Below are positions 9,237 through 20,402 of a stretch of 64,000 nt of DNA, in pieces (position 1 is the first letter of the stretch; the number at the start of each line of letters is the position of its first letter). The DNA lies in NCBI RefSeq assembly GCF_003854935.1, contig NZ_CP033969.1:3410001-3474000 (forward strand), read 5' to 3'. The notes below the pieces were generated by a model that saw only the letters and a list, made by a program, of their open reading frames with translations, was not told the DNA's origin and did not search any database. The stretch is from Cupriavidus pauculus. GTDB taxonomy: Bacteria > Pseudomonadota > Gammaproteobacteria > Burkholderiales > Burkholderiaceae. A program made the position numbers and the translations under genes.

Positions 9237-11102
9237 TCAGCCCAGTTCCTGCACCTTCTTCCCGGCCAGCGCGCTCTTGATCGAGCGGTCCATGCGGCGG
9301 GCGGCAAACTCGTCGGTACCGTGCGACAACTGCTCCACGGCGGCCTTGATCGCGCGATGGTCGTCGCCGGTGGCAATCTCGGTCACGCGGGCGATCAGCG
9401 CGTCCACGGCGCCGCGCTCCTCGGCCGACAGCAGGTCGCCGTCCACCTCCAGCGCGCGCCGCGTGGCTTCCACCAGCCGCTCGGCCTCCACGCGCTCCTC
9501 GGCCAGCGCGCGGGTCTTCATGTCGTGCTCGGCCTCGCGGAAGCTGTCCTGCAGCATGCGCGCGATGTCGTCATCGGCCAGCCCGTACGACGGCTTGACC
9601 GACACCGACGCCTCCACGCCCGACAGCGTCTCGCGCGCCGACACCGACAGCAGCCCGTCGGCGTCCACCTGGTACGTCACACGGATGCGCGCGGCGCCGG
9701 CCACCATCGGCGGGATGCCGCGCAGCTCGAAGCGCGCCAGCGAGCGGCAGTCGCTGGCCAGTTCGCGCTCGCCCTGCAGCACGTGGATCGCCATCGCGGT
9801 CTGGCCGTCCTTGAACGTCGTGAATTCCTGCGCGCGCGCCACCGGAATGGTGCTGTTGCGCGGGATGATCTTCTCGACCAGCCCGCCCATCGTCTCCACG
9901 CCCAGCGACAGCGGAATCACGTCGAGCAGCAGCCAGTCCTCGCCCGGCGCGTGGTTGCCGGCCAGCAGGTTGGCCTGCATGGCGGCGCCCAGCGCCACCA
10001 CCTTGTCCGGGTCCAGGTTGGTCAGCGGCTGCTGGCCGAAATACTCGCCCACGGCCTTGCGGATCGCCGGCATGCGCGTCGCGCCGCCCACCAGCACCAC
10101 GCCCTTGACGTCCTCGGGCGTCACGCCGGCATCGCGCAGCGCCTTGCGCACCGGCGCCAGCGTTTTCTGCACCAGATGGGCCGTGATGTCGATGAACGTC
10201 TGCGCGTCCAGCGGCAGGTGCACGATCTCGCCGGTGGTCAGCACCGCGTCGATGACCGTGCTGTCGCTGGCCGACAGCGCTTCCTTGGCGGCCCGGGCGC
10301 GCACCATCAGCAGCCGGGTGTCCTCGGCCGACAGCGGTTGCAGGCCGGCCTGCTCGACGATCCAGCACAGCAGGCGCTGGTCAAAGTCGTCGCCACCCAG
10401 CGCGGAATCGCCGCCGGTGGACATCACCTCGAACACGCCCTTGGTCAGCTTGAGCACCGAGATATCGAACGTGCCGCCGCCCAGGTCGTACACGGCGTAG
10501 ATGCCTTCGGCCGCGTTGTCCAGCCCGTAGGCGATGGCCGCCGCCGTCGGCTCGTTCAGCAGCCGCAGCACGTCCAGCCCGGCAAGCTGGGCCGCATCCT
10601 TGGTGGCCTGGCGCTGCGCGTCGTCGAAGTACGCGGGCACCGTGATCACGGCGCCAACCAGATCGTCGCCCAGCGAATCCTCGGCGCGCTGGCGCAGCGT
10701 GGCCAGGATCTCGGCCGACACCTCGACCGGGCTCTTGATGCCGGCCACGGTCTTCAGTTGCACCATGCCTGGCGCGTCGACAAAGTCGTACGGGCTGTGC
10801 TCGATGTTCGAGACGTCGCGCAGCCCGCGGCCCATGAACCGCTTGGCCGACACGATCGTGTTCTTGGGGTCGCGCACCGCTTCGTCCTGCGCCTTGTAGC
10901 CGATGTGGGCGCGGCCGTCCGGCAGGTAGCGCACCACCGACGGCAGCAGCGCGCGGCCATCGTCGTCGGGCAGGACTTCGGGAATGCTGTTGCGCACGGC
11001 GGCCACCAGGGAATTGGTGGTGCCAAGGTCGATACCGACGGCCAGGCGGCGCTGGTGCGGCGCCGGCGACATGCCGGGTTCGGAAATCTGAAGCAGTGCC
11101 AT
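9237..11102 (-). CDS. hscA: Fe-S protein assembly chaperone HscA (Hsp70 family)
   Basis: A 621-residue Hsp70-type ATPase dedicated to IscU. HscA drives cluster transfer from IscU to acceptor proteins, stimulated by HscB. The nucleotide-binding domain shows GIDLGTTNS near residue 20, YDLGGGTFD near 200 and [10 protein letters not shown] near 335. The substrate-binding domain and helical lid fill the C-terminal third. It begins nine bases after hscB, so the two are translated from one message. Confidence 0.96.
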   Translation of the reverse strand: MALLQISEPGMSPAPHQRRLAVGIDLGTTNSLVAAVRNSIPEVLPDDDGRALLPSVVRYLPDGRAHIGYKAQDEAVRDPKNTIVSAKRFMGRGLRDVSNIEHSPYDFVDAPGMVQLKTVAGIKSPVEVSAEILATLRQRAEDSLGDDLVGAVITVPAYFDDAQRQATKDAAQLAGLDVLRLLNEPTAAAIAYGLDNAAEGIYAVYDLGGGTFDISVLKLTKGVFEVMSTGGDSALGGDDFDQRLLCWIVEQAGLQPLSAEDTRLLMVRARAAKEALSASDSTVIDAVLTTGEIVHLPLDAQTFIDITAHLVQKTLAPVRKALRDAGVTPEDVKGVVLVGGATRMPAIRKAVGEYFGQQPLTNLDPDKVVALGAAMQANLLAGNHAPGEDWLLLDVIPLSLGVETMGGLVEKIIPRNSTIPVARAQEFTTFKDGQTAMAIHVLQGERELASDCRSLARFELRGIPPMVAGAARIRVTYQVDADGLLSVSARETLSGVEASVSVKPSYGLADDDIARMLQDSFREAEHDMKTRALAEERVEAERLVEATRRALEVDGDLLSAEERGAVDALIARVTEIATGDDHRAIKAAVEQLSHGTDEFAARRMDRSIKSALAGKKVQELG

Positions 11103-11111
11103 GGGAATCTT

Positions 11112-11630
11112 CTAATCTTCGAGCCGATCGATCGCCTCGCTGGCGTCGTGCTCGATCTTCTCGATAAACATCAACTGGCGCGCGGCGGCGCCGGCGGACT
11201 CGTCGTCGCCGGCATCGAGCAGCGCGCCCAGTGCGGCGTGGCGCTCGCGCTTTTCCTGGCGCAGCTCGCGCAGCAGCGCGTCGAGCCGGTCCACGGCGCG
11301 GGCGTCCACCGCGTCCTGCAGCGCCTCGCGCCATTCCATCTGCTGCATCAGAAAGGCCGGGGCCATCGCCGTGTTGCTCTCGGCCTGGATGTCCACGCCG
11401 CGCAGGTGCAGCAGGTAGATGGCGCGCTTGAGCGGCTGGCGCAGCGTGCGGTACGCCTCGTTGGCGTGCGCGGCCCACTGCATGGCCACGCGGCGCTCGG
11501 CGTCGCCGGCGTTGGCAAAGCGGTCCGGATGGGCCTGCGACTGCACCGTGCGATAGGCCGCGTCCAGCGCGGCCTCGTCCACTTCATACCGGGCAGGCAG
11601 CCCGAACAGCGAGAAAAAATCGTCTTTCAA
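11112..11630 (-). CDS. hscB: Co-chaperone HscB (J-domain protein)
   Basis: A 172-residue J-protein partner of HscA that binds IscU and delivers it. The N-terminal J domain (about residues 1-75) contains the HPD signature in [11 protein letters not shown]. The C-terminal three-helix domain that binds IscU follows. The length matches other HscB proteins. It sits between iscA and hscA in the operon. Confidence 0.94.
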   Translation of the reverse strand: MKDDFFSLFGLPARYEVDEAALDAAYRTVQSQAHPDRFANAGDAERRVAMQWAAHANEAYRTLRQPLKRAIYLLHLRGVDIQAESNTAMAPAFLMQQMEWREALQDAVDARAVDRLDALLRELRQEKRERHAALGALLDAGDDESAGAAARQLMFIEKIEHDASEAIDRLED

Positions 11631-11735
11631 AGCACGTGGTTCCCAAACAGTCGCAACAAAAAGGAGCGGTCATGCCGCCCCTTGTCGTGTCGCCGCGCCG
11701 CGTATCGGTAGCCGATCCGCGGCGAGGCCCGGCCC

Positions 11736-12056
11736 TCAGACCCGGAACGACTCGCCGCAGCCGCACTCGTCCTTGACGTTCGGGTTGTTGAAGCGGAAGC
11801 CCTCGTTCAACCCTTCGCGCGCAAAGTCGAGCTCGGTGCCGTCGATGTACGGCAGGCTCTTCGGATCGACGATCACCTTGATGCCATGGGTCTCGAACAC
11901 CTGGTCCTCTGGCTGCAGCTCGTCCACGTACTCAAGCTTGTAGGCCAGGCCGGAGCAGCCGGTGGTCTTCACGCCCAGGCGCAGGCCCAGGCCCTTGCCG
12001 CGGCGTTCCAGGTAACGGGCGACGTGCTTCGCCGCCTTTTCGGTCATCGTGATCAT
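11736..12056 (-). CDS. iscA: A-type Fe-S carrier protein IscA
   Basis: A 106-residue A-type carrier that accepts and delivers Fe-S clusters or iron. The three ligand cysteines are visible: one in TTGCSGLAY and two in the C-terminal CGCGESF. I chose the ATG at 12056 (MITMTEKAA), which gives the family length and has AAGG about eight bases upstream; an in-frame start further up would add 19 unrelated residues. It lies between iscU and hscB. Confidence 0.95.
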   Translation of the reverse strand: MITMTEKAAKHVARYLERRGKGLGLRLGVKTTGCSGLAYKLEYVDELQPEDQVFETHGIKVIVDPKSLPYIDGTELDFAREGLNEGFRFNNPNVKDECGCGESFRV

Positions 12057-12137
12057 CTTTGCCTTGCTGTCGAACGCCACGCGCACATGCTGGAGCGCGC
12101 GTGGCCACACCAAACCATCTGACGCGGCAGGCCGCTG

Positions 12138-12539
12138 TCAGGCAGCCTTCTGCTCGGCGCCGCCGTGCTTCTTCTTGTAGTCCTCGACCGCCGCCTTGAT
12201 GGCGTCCTCGGCCAGGATCGAGCAGTGGATCTTCACCGGCGGCAGCGCCAGTTCCTCGGCGATCTGGGTGTTCTTGATCTCCAGCGCCTGGTCCACGGTC
12301 TTGCCCTTGACCCATTCGGTCACCAGCGACGACGACGCGATGGCCGAGCCGCAGCCGTAGGTCTTGAACTTGGCGTCCTCGATCACGCCCGCCTCGTTCA
12401 CCTTGATCTGCAGCTTCATCACGTCGCCGCAGGCCGGGGCGCCGACCATGCCGGTGCCCACCGCGTCGTCGTTCTTGTCGAACGAACCGACGTTGCGCGG
12501 ATTTTCATAGTGGTCGAGAACCTTGTTGCTGTAAGACAT
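12138..12539 (-). CDS. iscU: Fe-S cluster scaffold IscU
   Basis: A 133-residue scaffold on which IscS-derived sulfur and iron are built into [2Fe-2S] and [4Fe-4S] clusters. The three ligand Cys are in PACGDV, YGCGSAIASSS and KIHCSILAED. The HscA-recognition motif LPPVK stands just before the third Cys. A Lys/Ala-rich tail (KKKHGGAEQKAA) closes the protein. It lies between iscS and iscA. Confidence 0.97.
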   Translation of the reverse strand: MSYSNKVLDHYENPRNVGSFDKNDDAVGTGMVGAPACGDVMKLQIKVNEAGVIEDAKFKTYGCGSAIASSSLVTEWVKGKTVDQALEIKNTQIAEELALPPVKIHCSILAEDAIKAAVEDYKKKHGGAEQKAA

Positions 12540-12593
12540 TTTGGTTACCTCTGACGAATCTTTATGGGGTTCTTGTTGTGACGCGGGTCGCGA

Positions 12594-13814
12594 TCAGTGC
12601 GCGGCCCACTGGATCGAATTCAGGTCGACGCCGTCCTTGAACATCTCCCACAGCGGCGACAGGTCGCGCAGCTTGCCGATCTTGCTCTTGAGCAGCTCGA
12701 CGGTGTAGTCGATTTCCGATTCCGTCGTAAAACGTCCAACCGTGAAGCGGATCGAGCTGTGTGCCAGTTCGTCGTTGCGGCCCAGGGCGCGCAGCACGTA
12801 CGACGGCTCCAGCGACGCCGACGTGCACGCCGAACCCGACGACACGGCCACGTCCTTGATGGCCATGATCAGCGATTCACCTTCGACGAAGTTGAAGCTG
12901 ACGTTCAGGTTGTGCGGCACGCGGTGTTCCATCGAACCGTTCAGATACACCTCTTCCATCGACGACAGGCCGTTCCAGAGCCGGTCGCGCAGCATGCGGA
13001 TGCGCTCGTTCTCGGTCGCCATTTCCTCGCGGGCCAGGCGGAACGCCTCGCCCATGCCGACGATCTGGTGCGTGGCCAGCGTGCCCGAGCGCATGCCGCG
13101 CTCGTGGCCGCCGCCGTGCATCTGGGCTTCGATCCGCACGCGCGGCTTGCGGCGCACGTACAGCGCGCCGATACCCTTCGGGCCATAGGTCTTGTGGGCC
13201 GAGAACGACATCAGGTCGCACTTGAGCTTGCCCAGGTCGATACCGACCTTGCCGGTGGCCTGCGCGGCGTCGCAGTGGAAGATGATGCCCTTGTCGCGGC
13301 AGATCTCGCCGATCTGCTCGACGTCCTGGATCACGCCGATCTCGTTGTTGACCAGCATCACCGACACCAGGATCGTGTCCGGGCGCAGCGCCTGCTTGAA
13401 CACGTCCATGTCGATCAGGCCGTCGTCCTTGACGTCGAGGTACGTCACCTCGAAGCCCTGGCGCTCCAGCTCGCGCGTGGTGTCGAGCACGGCCTTGTGC
13501 TCGGTCTTCACGGTGATGATGTGCTTGCCCTTGCCCGAGTAGAAGTTCGCGGCGCCCTTGATGGCCAGGTTGTCCGACTCGGTAGCCCCCGACGTCCACA
13601 CGATCTCGCGCGGATCGGCGCCCACCAGCGCGGCCACCTGCTCGCGCGCCTCTTCCACGGCACGCTCGGCGTCCCAGCCGTAGGCGTGGCTGCGCGAGGC
13701 CGGATTGCCGAACTGCTCGCGCAGATACGGAATCATCTTGTCCGCCACGCGCGGGTCCACCGGCGTGGTGGCCGAGTAATCCATGTAGATCGGGAAATGT
13801 GGGGTGGTGCTCAT
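12594..13814 (-). CDS. iscS: Cysteine desulfurase IscS
   Basis: A 406-residue PLP enzyme that removes sulfur from cysteine and passes it as persulfide to IscU and other acceptors. The PLP lysine is in [12 protein letters not shown]. The catalytic Cys is on the mobile loop [17 protein letters not shown]. The length and C-terminus ([18 protein letters not shown]) are typical. It follows iscR by about 75 bases and precedes iscU by about 55. Confidence 0.97.
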   Translation of the reverse strand: MSTTPHFPIYMDYSATTPVDPRVADKMIPYLREQFGNPASRSHAYGWDAERAVEEAREQVAALVGADPREIVWTSGATESDNLAIKGAANFYSGKGKHIITVKTEHKAVLDTTRELERQGFEVTYLDVKDDGLIDMDVFKQALRPDTILVSVMLVNNEIGVIQDVEQIGEICRDKGIIFHCDAAQATGKVGIDLGKLKCDLMSFSAHKTYGPKGIGALYVRRKPRVRIEAQMHGGGHERGMRSGTLATHQIVGMGEAFRLAREEMATENERIRMLRDRLWNGLSSMEEVYLNGSMEHRVPHNLNVSFNFVEGESLIMAIKDVAVSSGSACTSASLEPSYVLRALGRNDELAHSSIRFTVGRFTTESEIDYTVELLKSKIGKLRDLSPLWEMFKDGVDLNSIQWAAH

Positions 13815-13888
13815 CTTATGACTGCCTTATAGGGATCGCTAATCGCGTACTGCCTACCGATAGTTTAATGCAGGTGCCGCAACCTTGC

Positions 13889-14443
13889 TTACGACTGTGC
13901 CAGGCTGAACACCGAATTGACCACGCGGGCGCGCGCCGGCTTTTCCTGCTTGTCCGCCTTGGAGCGCGACACCGTCACCGGCTGCTGCGCGGCGTCGTCG
14001 CGCATGTCGTGCAGCACGGCGGGCTGGCGGGCGCGTTGCTGGTCAACGAGGTTCTTGAGCGAAACGGAATCCAGGTACTCCACCATCTTCTGGTTCAGCG
14101 TGGCCCACAGCTCGTGGGTCATGCAGCGGCCCGATCCGTCGTCGCCATTGCAATTGCCCTTCCCGCCGCACTGCGTGGCGTCCAGCGGCTCGTCGACGGC
14201 GATGATGATGTCCGCCACCGTCACGTCTTCGGCCTTGCGCGCCAGGCTGTAGCCGCCGCCCGGACCGCGCACGCTTTCCACGATCTCGTGACGGCGCAGC
14301 TTGCCAAAAAGCTGCTCCAGGTACGACAGGGAGATCTTCTGACGCTGACTGATGCCTGCCAGGGTGACAGGGCCCTGATCCTGGCGCATGGCCAGGTCGA
14401 TCATGGCGGTTACCGCAAAACGGCCTTTGGTGGTCAGTCTCAT
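13889..14443 (-). CDS. iscR: Fe-S-responsive Rrf2 regulator IscR
   Basis: A 184-residue Rrf2-family repressor. With a [2Fe-2S] cluster it represses its own operon, and the apo form acts on other targets. An N-terminal winged helix (MRLTTKGRFAVTAM) is followed by the cluster-binding region with three Cys and a His in CGGKGNCNGDDGSGRCMTHE, the IscR ligand set. The C-terminal tail of about 40 residues is longer than in the E. coli protein and Arg/Gln-rich. It is first in iscRSUA-hscBA-fdx-iscX, and a matching operator lies directly upstream. Confidence 0.95.
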   Translation of the reverse strand: MRLTTKGRFAVTAMIDLAMRQDQGPVTLAGISQRQKISLSYLEQLFGKLRRHEIVESVRGPGGGYSLARKAEDVTVADIIIAVDEPLDATQCGGKGNCNGDDGSGRCMTHELWATLNQKMVEYLDSVSLKNLVDQQRARQPAVLHDMRDDAAQQPVTVSRSKADKQEKPARARVVNSVFSLAQS

Positions 14444-14481
14444 GATGCTCGGGGAGAGGGAATACTTGAGAATTTCGGTCG

Positions 14482-14515
14482 AGTTTAAGATATCCCGACT
14501 AAATCAGTCAAGTTC
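14482..14515 (-). promoter_or_regulatory. isc operon promoter with type 1 IscR operator
   Basis: Read on the minus strand, CTTGACTGATTTAGTCGGG (positions 14512 down to 14494), followed by ATAT, matches the type 1 IscR consensus closely: GACT, a five-base A/T-rich centre, AGTC, then purines. The -35 box TTGACT (14511-14506) sits inside it, and TTAAAC/TAAACT near 14488-14482 serves as -10 at 17-18 bases. This places [2Fe-2S]-IscR on the -35 region, the usual feedback repression. Confidence 0.8.
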
Positions 14516-14735
14516 CCTGTCCAGCAACGCACTATTCCGCCTGCGATAACGATCCGGGCAACCATACTGGCCGAACGGCCATGGAAAGCGCTCAGGCTTG
14601 ATCGGGGACATGGCAGAAGTGGCGATCAGGTATCGCCAATCGGCGCGCGCCGGCGCCCGCCTGCGGGTATCCCGGCCGTCCGGGCCCGGGATTCTACCGC
14701 TTCGGCAACTTGCAGCCCATCCCGCCGGGAGTGCG
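14516..14735. other. Intergenic stretch, no gene recognised
   Basis: This lies between the isc promoter and a small unknown gene, both on the minus strand. Short reading frames here have no convincing ribosome site or family resemblance. I see no strong terminator or repeat. Confidence 0.4.
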
Positions 14736-14975
14736 CTATAGCCGTTCCGCCAGTTGCTTGCCGCGGGCAAAGCCGGCCGCCTCGGCGGCTTCGGGCGCCT
14801 TGAAGTGTTCCGATGGCGGGGACGATTCGACCAGCGTGTCGGCGGCCCGGATGTTCGTGCCCTTGCGGCACACCCGCACCGTGTAGTCCCACTCGATCGG
14901 CGACCGGGGTTTCACCAGCACCTGGATCTCGTGCGTCTCGAAAACCCTCTTCTTCCATTCACTGCTGTAGGACAT
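14736..14975 (-). CDS. Small conserved-looking hypothetical protein
   Basis: A 79-residue hydrophilic protein starting MSYSSEWKKRVFETHEIQV. AGGAGA lies eight bases before the ATG, a strong ribosome site. There is no signal peptide or membrane segment. A short N-terminal beta-rich part (QVLVKPRSPIEWDYTVRVCRK) is followed by an Ala/Glu-rich C-terminal helix. I do not recognise the family for certain. It lies 33 bases after a second small gene on the same strand, and the two could form an operon. Confidence 0.6.
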   Translation of the reverse strand: MSYSSEWKKRVFETHEIQVLVKPRSPIEWDYTVRVCRKGTNIRAADTLVESSPPSEHFKAPEAAEAAGFARGKQLAERL

Positions 14976-15008
14976 CAGCGTGTCTCCTGATGTGCCGGCT
15001 GTCCGGAA

Positions 15009-15230
15009 TCAACTCACCTCGCCGGCATCTATGGTTCGCATGGCTTCGGCCTCGGCCAGGGCGATGGCCGCCTCGGGCGTCTCCGCCGCGCCGGTTTCCA
15101 CTTCGAACGTCGGCCCGCCGGGCTCGCCGAACGCGTCCGCGATGGTCAGCACCCCGGCAAAACCGCCGCCGGCCCGCGCAACCGCCCGGGCGACCACCGC
15201 ATACCCCCCATATTCGAACTGTGTCACCAC
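15009..15230 (-). CDS. Small hypothetical protein
   Basis: A 73-residue acidic protein starting at GTG (15230), with GAGGAG about six bases upstream. Its beginning (VTQFEYGGYAVVARA) suggests a beta hairpin, and the end is a charged helix (AAIALAEAEAMRTID). Function unknown. It is immediately upstream of the other small gene on the minus strand and may be co-transcribed with it. The start could also be the second GTG. Confidence 0.55.
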   Translation of the reverse strand: MVTQFEYGGYAVVARAVARAGGGFAGVLTIADAFGEPGGPTFEVETGAAETPEAAIALAEAEAMRTIDAGEVS

Positions 15231-15352
15231 GGCACACTCCTCAGGTTCGTGATCCGGCGCGCCCCCGTTCGGGCCGACTGCCTAACCACTATAGGATGCC
15301 GTGGCGCACCGTGCCCATCGGGGCGCGCCCCGGTTGCGGCGGCCGGCAGCGC

Positions 15353-17431
<2,079 letters not shown>

Positions 17432-17638
17432 AAACGTAGGGAAAAACCTGAGGAATGCGGGCGGATTACGCTAGAATCTTGGGGTTGCGCGGATCGGTTC
17501 AAGTCCAGTTTGCCTGAGGTTCCTGTCAGGTTTTGTCAGGAGAGGCAGTCATGCGGGAGCCAGTCGCCGCCGCAGCCAGCGCAGTTCGAAGCATTCTACG
17601 CCCTCCGTTTTGTTACAAAGCTGACCACGAGATCCCAA

Positions 17639-18835
17639 ATGAGTTTGTTTTCTGCCGTCGAGATGGCCCCGCGCGACCCGATCCTGGGCCTGAATGAAGC
17701 GTTCAACGCCGATACCCGCGCCACCAAGGTGAACCTGGGCGTTGGCGTGTACTTCACCGACGAAGGGAAAATTCCGCTGCTGCGCGCCGTGCAGGAAGCC
17801 GAAAAGGCCCGCCTGGCCACCGCCACCCCGCGCGGCTACCTGCCGATCGAGGGCATCGCCGCCTATGACCAGGCCGTGCAGACGCTGCTGTTCGGCAAGG
17901 ACTCGGCACTGATCGCCGAAGGCCGCGTCGTGACGGCCCAGGCACTTGGCGGCACCGGCGCGCTGAAGATCGGCGCCGACTTCCTGAAGCGCCTGTACCC
18001 GGACGCCACGGTCGCCATCAGCGATCCGAGCTGGGAAAACCACCGCGCGCTGTTCGAGTCGGCCGGTTTCCCGGTGGTCAACTATGCCTATTACGACGCC
18101 CCGTCGCACGGCCTGAACTTCGCCGGCATGGTGGCGTCGCTGAAGTCGTACCCGGCCAACACGGTCGTCGTGCTGCACGCGTGCTGCCACAACCCGACCG
18201 GCGTGGACCTGGACGAGGCCCAGTGGAAGCAGGTGGTGGAACTGGTCAAGGAACGCAACCTGATCCCGTTCCTGGACATGGCCTACCAGGGCTTTGCCGA
18301 CGGCATCGAGCCGGACGGCGCGGCCGTGCGCCTGTTTGCCGACTCCGGCCTGCCGTTCTTCGTGTCCAGCTCGTTCTCGAAGAGCTTCTCGCTGTACGGC
18401 GAGCGCGTGGGCGCCCTGTCGATCGTCACCACGGGCAAGGAAGAAGCCCAGCGCGTGATGTCGCAGATCAAGCGCGTGATCCGCACGAACTACTCGAACC
18501 CGCCCACGCACGGCGGCACCGTGGTCGCCACCGTGCTGAACAGCCCGGAACTGCGCGCCATGTGGGAGCAGGAACTGGGCGAGATGCGCGACCGCATCAA
18601 GCTGATGCGCAACGCGCTGGTGGACAAGCTGGCCGCCAAGGGCGTGCCGGGCGACTTCTCGTTCGTCAAGGCGCAGCGCGGCATGTTCTCGTACTCGGGC
18701 CTGACCTCGGACCAGGTGGATCGCCTGCGCAACGAGCACGGCATCTACGCCGTGGGCACGGGCCGCATCTGCGTGGCCGCGCTGAACAGCCGCAACATCG
18801 ACGCCGTGGTCAACGCCATCGCCGCCGTGTACTAA
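17639..18835 (+). CDS. tyrB: Aromatic-amino-acid / aspartate aminotransferase
   Basis: A 398-residue class I PLP aminotransferase of the AspC/TyrB type, which interconverts aspartate or aromatic amino acids with their keto acids. It begins MSLFSAVEMAPRDPILGLNE, the classic opening. The PLP Lys is in SSSFSKSFSLYGER, and HACCHNPTG and the substrate-binding Arg near the C-terminus (GTGRICVAALN) are present. Sequence alone does not separate aspartate from tyrosine preference; the label tyrB is the usual one in this genus. It is divergent from uvrB and followed by its own terminator. Confidence 0.9.
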   Translation: MSLFSAVEMAPRDPILGLNEAFNADTRATKVNLGVGVYFTDEGKIPLLRAVQEAEKARLATATPRGYLPIEGIAAYDQAVQTLLFGKDSALIAEGRVVTAQALGGTGALKIGADFLKRLYPDATVAISDPSWENHRALFESAGFPVVNYAYYDAPSHGLNFAGMVASLKSYPANTVVVLHACCHNPTGVDLDEAQWKQVVELVKERNLIPFLDMAYQGFADGIEPDGAAVRLFADSGLPFFVSSSFSKSFSLYGERVGALSIVTTGKEEAQRVMSQIKRVIRTNYSNPPTHGGTVVATVLNSPELRAMWEQELGEMRDRIKLMRNALVDKLAAKGVPGDFSFVKAQRGMFSYSGLTSDQVDRLRNEHGIYAVGTGRICVAALNSRNIDAVVNAIAAVY

Positions 18836-18866
18836 AAAGCAACACCTGACGCGCGCGTCGGACGCC

Positions 18867-18903
18867 AAAGGCGACCTGGAGGCCACTCCGGTCGCCTTTT
18901 TCT
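18867..18903 (+). terminator. Rho-independent terminator after tyrB
   Basis: AAAGGCGACC (18867-18876) pairs with GGTCGCCTTT (18890-18899) around a 13-base loop, followed by a T-rich tail. Confidence 0.85.
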
Positions 18904-19067
18904 TTCCTGTCAGCCAGTGTCATCCGGAATTAGCGCCAATGTCCTATTGTCTTCGTCGGCTAAAGAAGTAACTTGAAGACATATGCTGCAGAGCACGATC
19001 GTTCGATTGCGGGCATAATCGTTGCGCGACAAGCACTCGCGACAAGAAAGGCTAGACAGGTACCGGC

Positions 19068-20315
19068 ATGCTTTACCAACTGCATGAATTCCAGCGCTCG
19101 ATGCTGAACCCGCTGACCGCGTGGGCCCAGGCGACCGCCAAGACGTTTACAAACCCCCTCAGCCCCCTTTCCCTGCTGCCGGGCGCCCCCCGCATGGCGG
19201 CGGGCTACGAGTTGCTGTACCGGCTCGGCAAGGAGTACGAGAAACCTTCCTTCGACATCAAGGCCGTGCGCTCCAACGGGCGCGACATCCCGATCGTCGA
19301 GCAGGCCGTGCTGGAAAAGCCCTTCTGCAAGCTGATCCGCTTCAAGCGCTACGCGGACGATTCGGAGACCATCAAGCTGCTCAAGGACGAGCCGGTGGTG
19401 CTGGTCTGCGCGCCGCTGTCCGGCCACCATGCCACGCTGCTGCGCGACACCGTGCGCACGCTGCTGCAGGACCACAAGGTTTACGTGACCGACTGGGTCG
19501 ATGCCCGCATGGTGCCGGTGGAAAACGGCAGCTTCCACCTGTCGGACTACATCTACTACATCCAGGAATTCATCCGCCACATCGGCGCCGAGAACCTGCA
19601 CGTGATCTCGGTGTGCCAGCCGACGGTGCCTGTGCTGGCGGCCATCTCGCTGATGGCGTCGGCCGGCGAGAAGACGCCCCGCACGATGACGATGATGGGC
19701 GGCCCGATCGACGCGCGCAAGAGCCCGACGGCCGTCAATTCGCTGGCGACGAACAAGTCGTACGAGTGGTTCGAGAACAACGTCATCTACACGGTGCCGG
19801 CCAACTACCCGGGCCACGGCCGCAAGGTGTACCCGGGCTTCCTGCAGCACGCCGGCTTCGTGGCGATGAACCCGGACCGCCACCTGTCGTCGCACTATGA
19901 CTACTACCTGAGCCTGGTGGAAGGCGACGCCGACGACGCCGAGGCCCACGTGCGCTTCTACGACGAGTACAACGCCGTGCTGGACATGGCTGCCGAGTAC
20001 TACCTCGACACGATCCGCGAGGTGTTCCAGGAATTCCGGCTGGCCAATGGCACGTGGGAAATCGACGGCGCGCCGGTGCGCCCGCAGGACATTAAGAGCA
20101 CCGCGCTGCTGACCATCGAGGGCGAGCTCGACGACATCTCGGGCGCCGGCCAGACCGCCGCGGCGCACGACCTGTGCGCGGGCATTCCGAAGGCCAAGAA
20201 GCACCACATCACCGCGCCGAAGTGCGGCCATTACGGAATTTTCTCGGGCCGCCGCTGGCGCGAGAACATCTACCCGGAGCTGCGCGACTTCATCCGCAAG
20301 GCCGAGAAAGCCTGA
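19068..20315 (+). CDS. phaZ1: Intracellular polyhydroxybutyrate depolymerase PhaZ1
   Basis: A 415-residue enzyme that mobilises stored PHB granules. The nucleophile is a Cys rather than Ser, in VISVCQPTVPV at residue 183. The partner Asp355 (EGELDDISG) and His388 (KCGHYGIF) fall exactly on the triad numbering known for Cupriavidus necator PhaZ1. There is no signal peptide, as expected for a cytoplasmic granule enzyme. The gene stands alone between two terminators. The ATG at 19068 gives the family N-terminus MLYQLHEFQRS. Confidence 0.95.
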   Translation: MLYQLHEFQRSMLNPLTAWAQATAKTFTNPLSPLSLLPGAPRMAAGYELLYRLGKEYEKPSFDIKAVRSNGRDIPIVEQAVLEKPFCKLIRFKRYADDSETIKLLKDEPVVLVCAPLSGHHATLLRDTVRTLLQDHKVYVTDWVDARMVPVENGSFHLSDYIYYIQEFIRHIGAENLHVISVCQPTVPVLAAISLMASAGEKTPRTMTMMGGPIDARKSPTAVNSLATNKSYEWFENNVIYTVPANYPGHGRKVYPGFLQHAGFVAMNPDRHLSSHYDYYLSLVEGDADDAEAHVRFYDEYNAVLDMAAEYYLDTIREVFQEFRLANGTWEIDGAPVRPQDIKSTALLTIEGELDDISGAGQTAAAHDLCAGIPKAKKHHITAPKCGHYGIFSGRRWRENIYPELRDFIRKAEKA

Positions 20316-20335
20316 CCGGCAGGCCGGGCAAAGCA

Positions 20336-20369
20336 AAAACGCCCGCGATGTGGAAGTCGCGGGCGTTTT
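20336..20369 (+). terminator. Rho-independent terminator after phaZ1
   Basis: AAAACGCCCGCGA (20336-20348) and TCGCGGGCGTTTT (20357-20369) form a perfect 13-bp stem with an eight-base loop. The A/T ends make it usable from both sides, so it may also stop the convergent TetR gene. Confidence 0.9.
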
Positions 20370-20402
20370 CGTTTGCGGCGGCGGGTGCCGGTCAGCGGTC
20401 GG

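Noticed and set aside
9183-11711. 842-codon open frame on the plus strand opposite hscA and hscB
   Set aside because: It is the antisense shadow of the isc genes; high G+C keeps stop codons rare. Its His/Arg/Val/Leu-rich composition is typical of such shadows.
17432-17638. LexA box in front of uvrB
   Set aside because: The direct repeat CTGTCAGG/TTGTCAGG near 17522-17540 lacks the CTGT-N8-ACAG symmetry.
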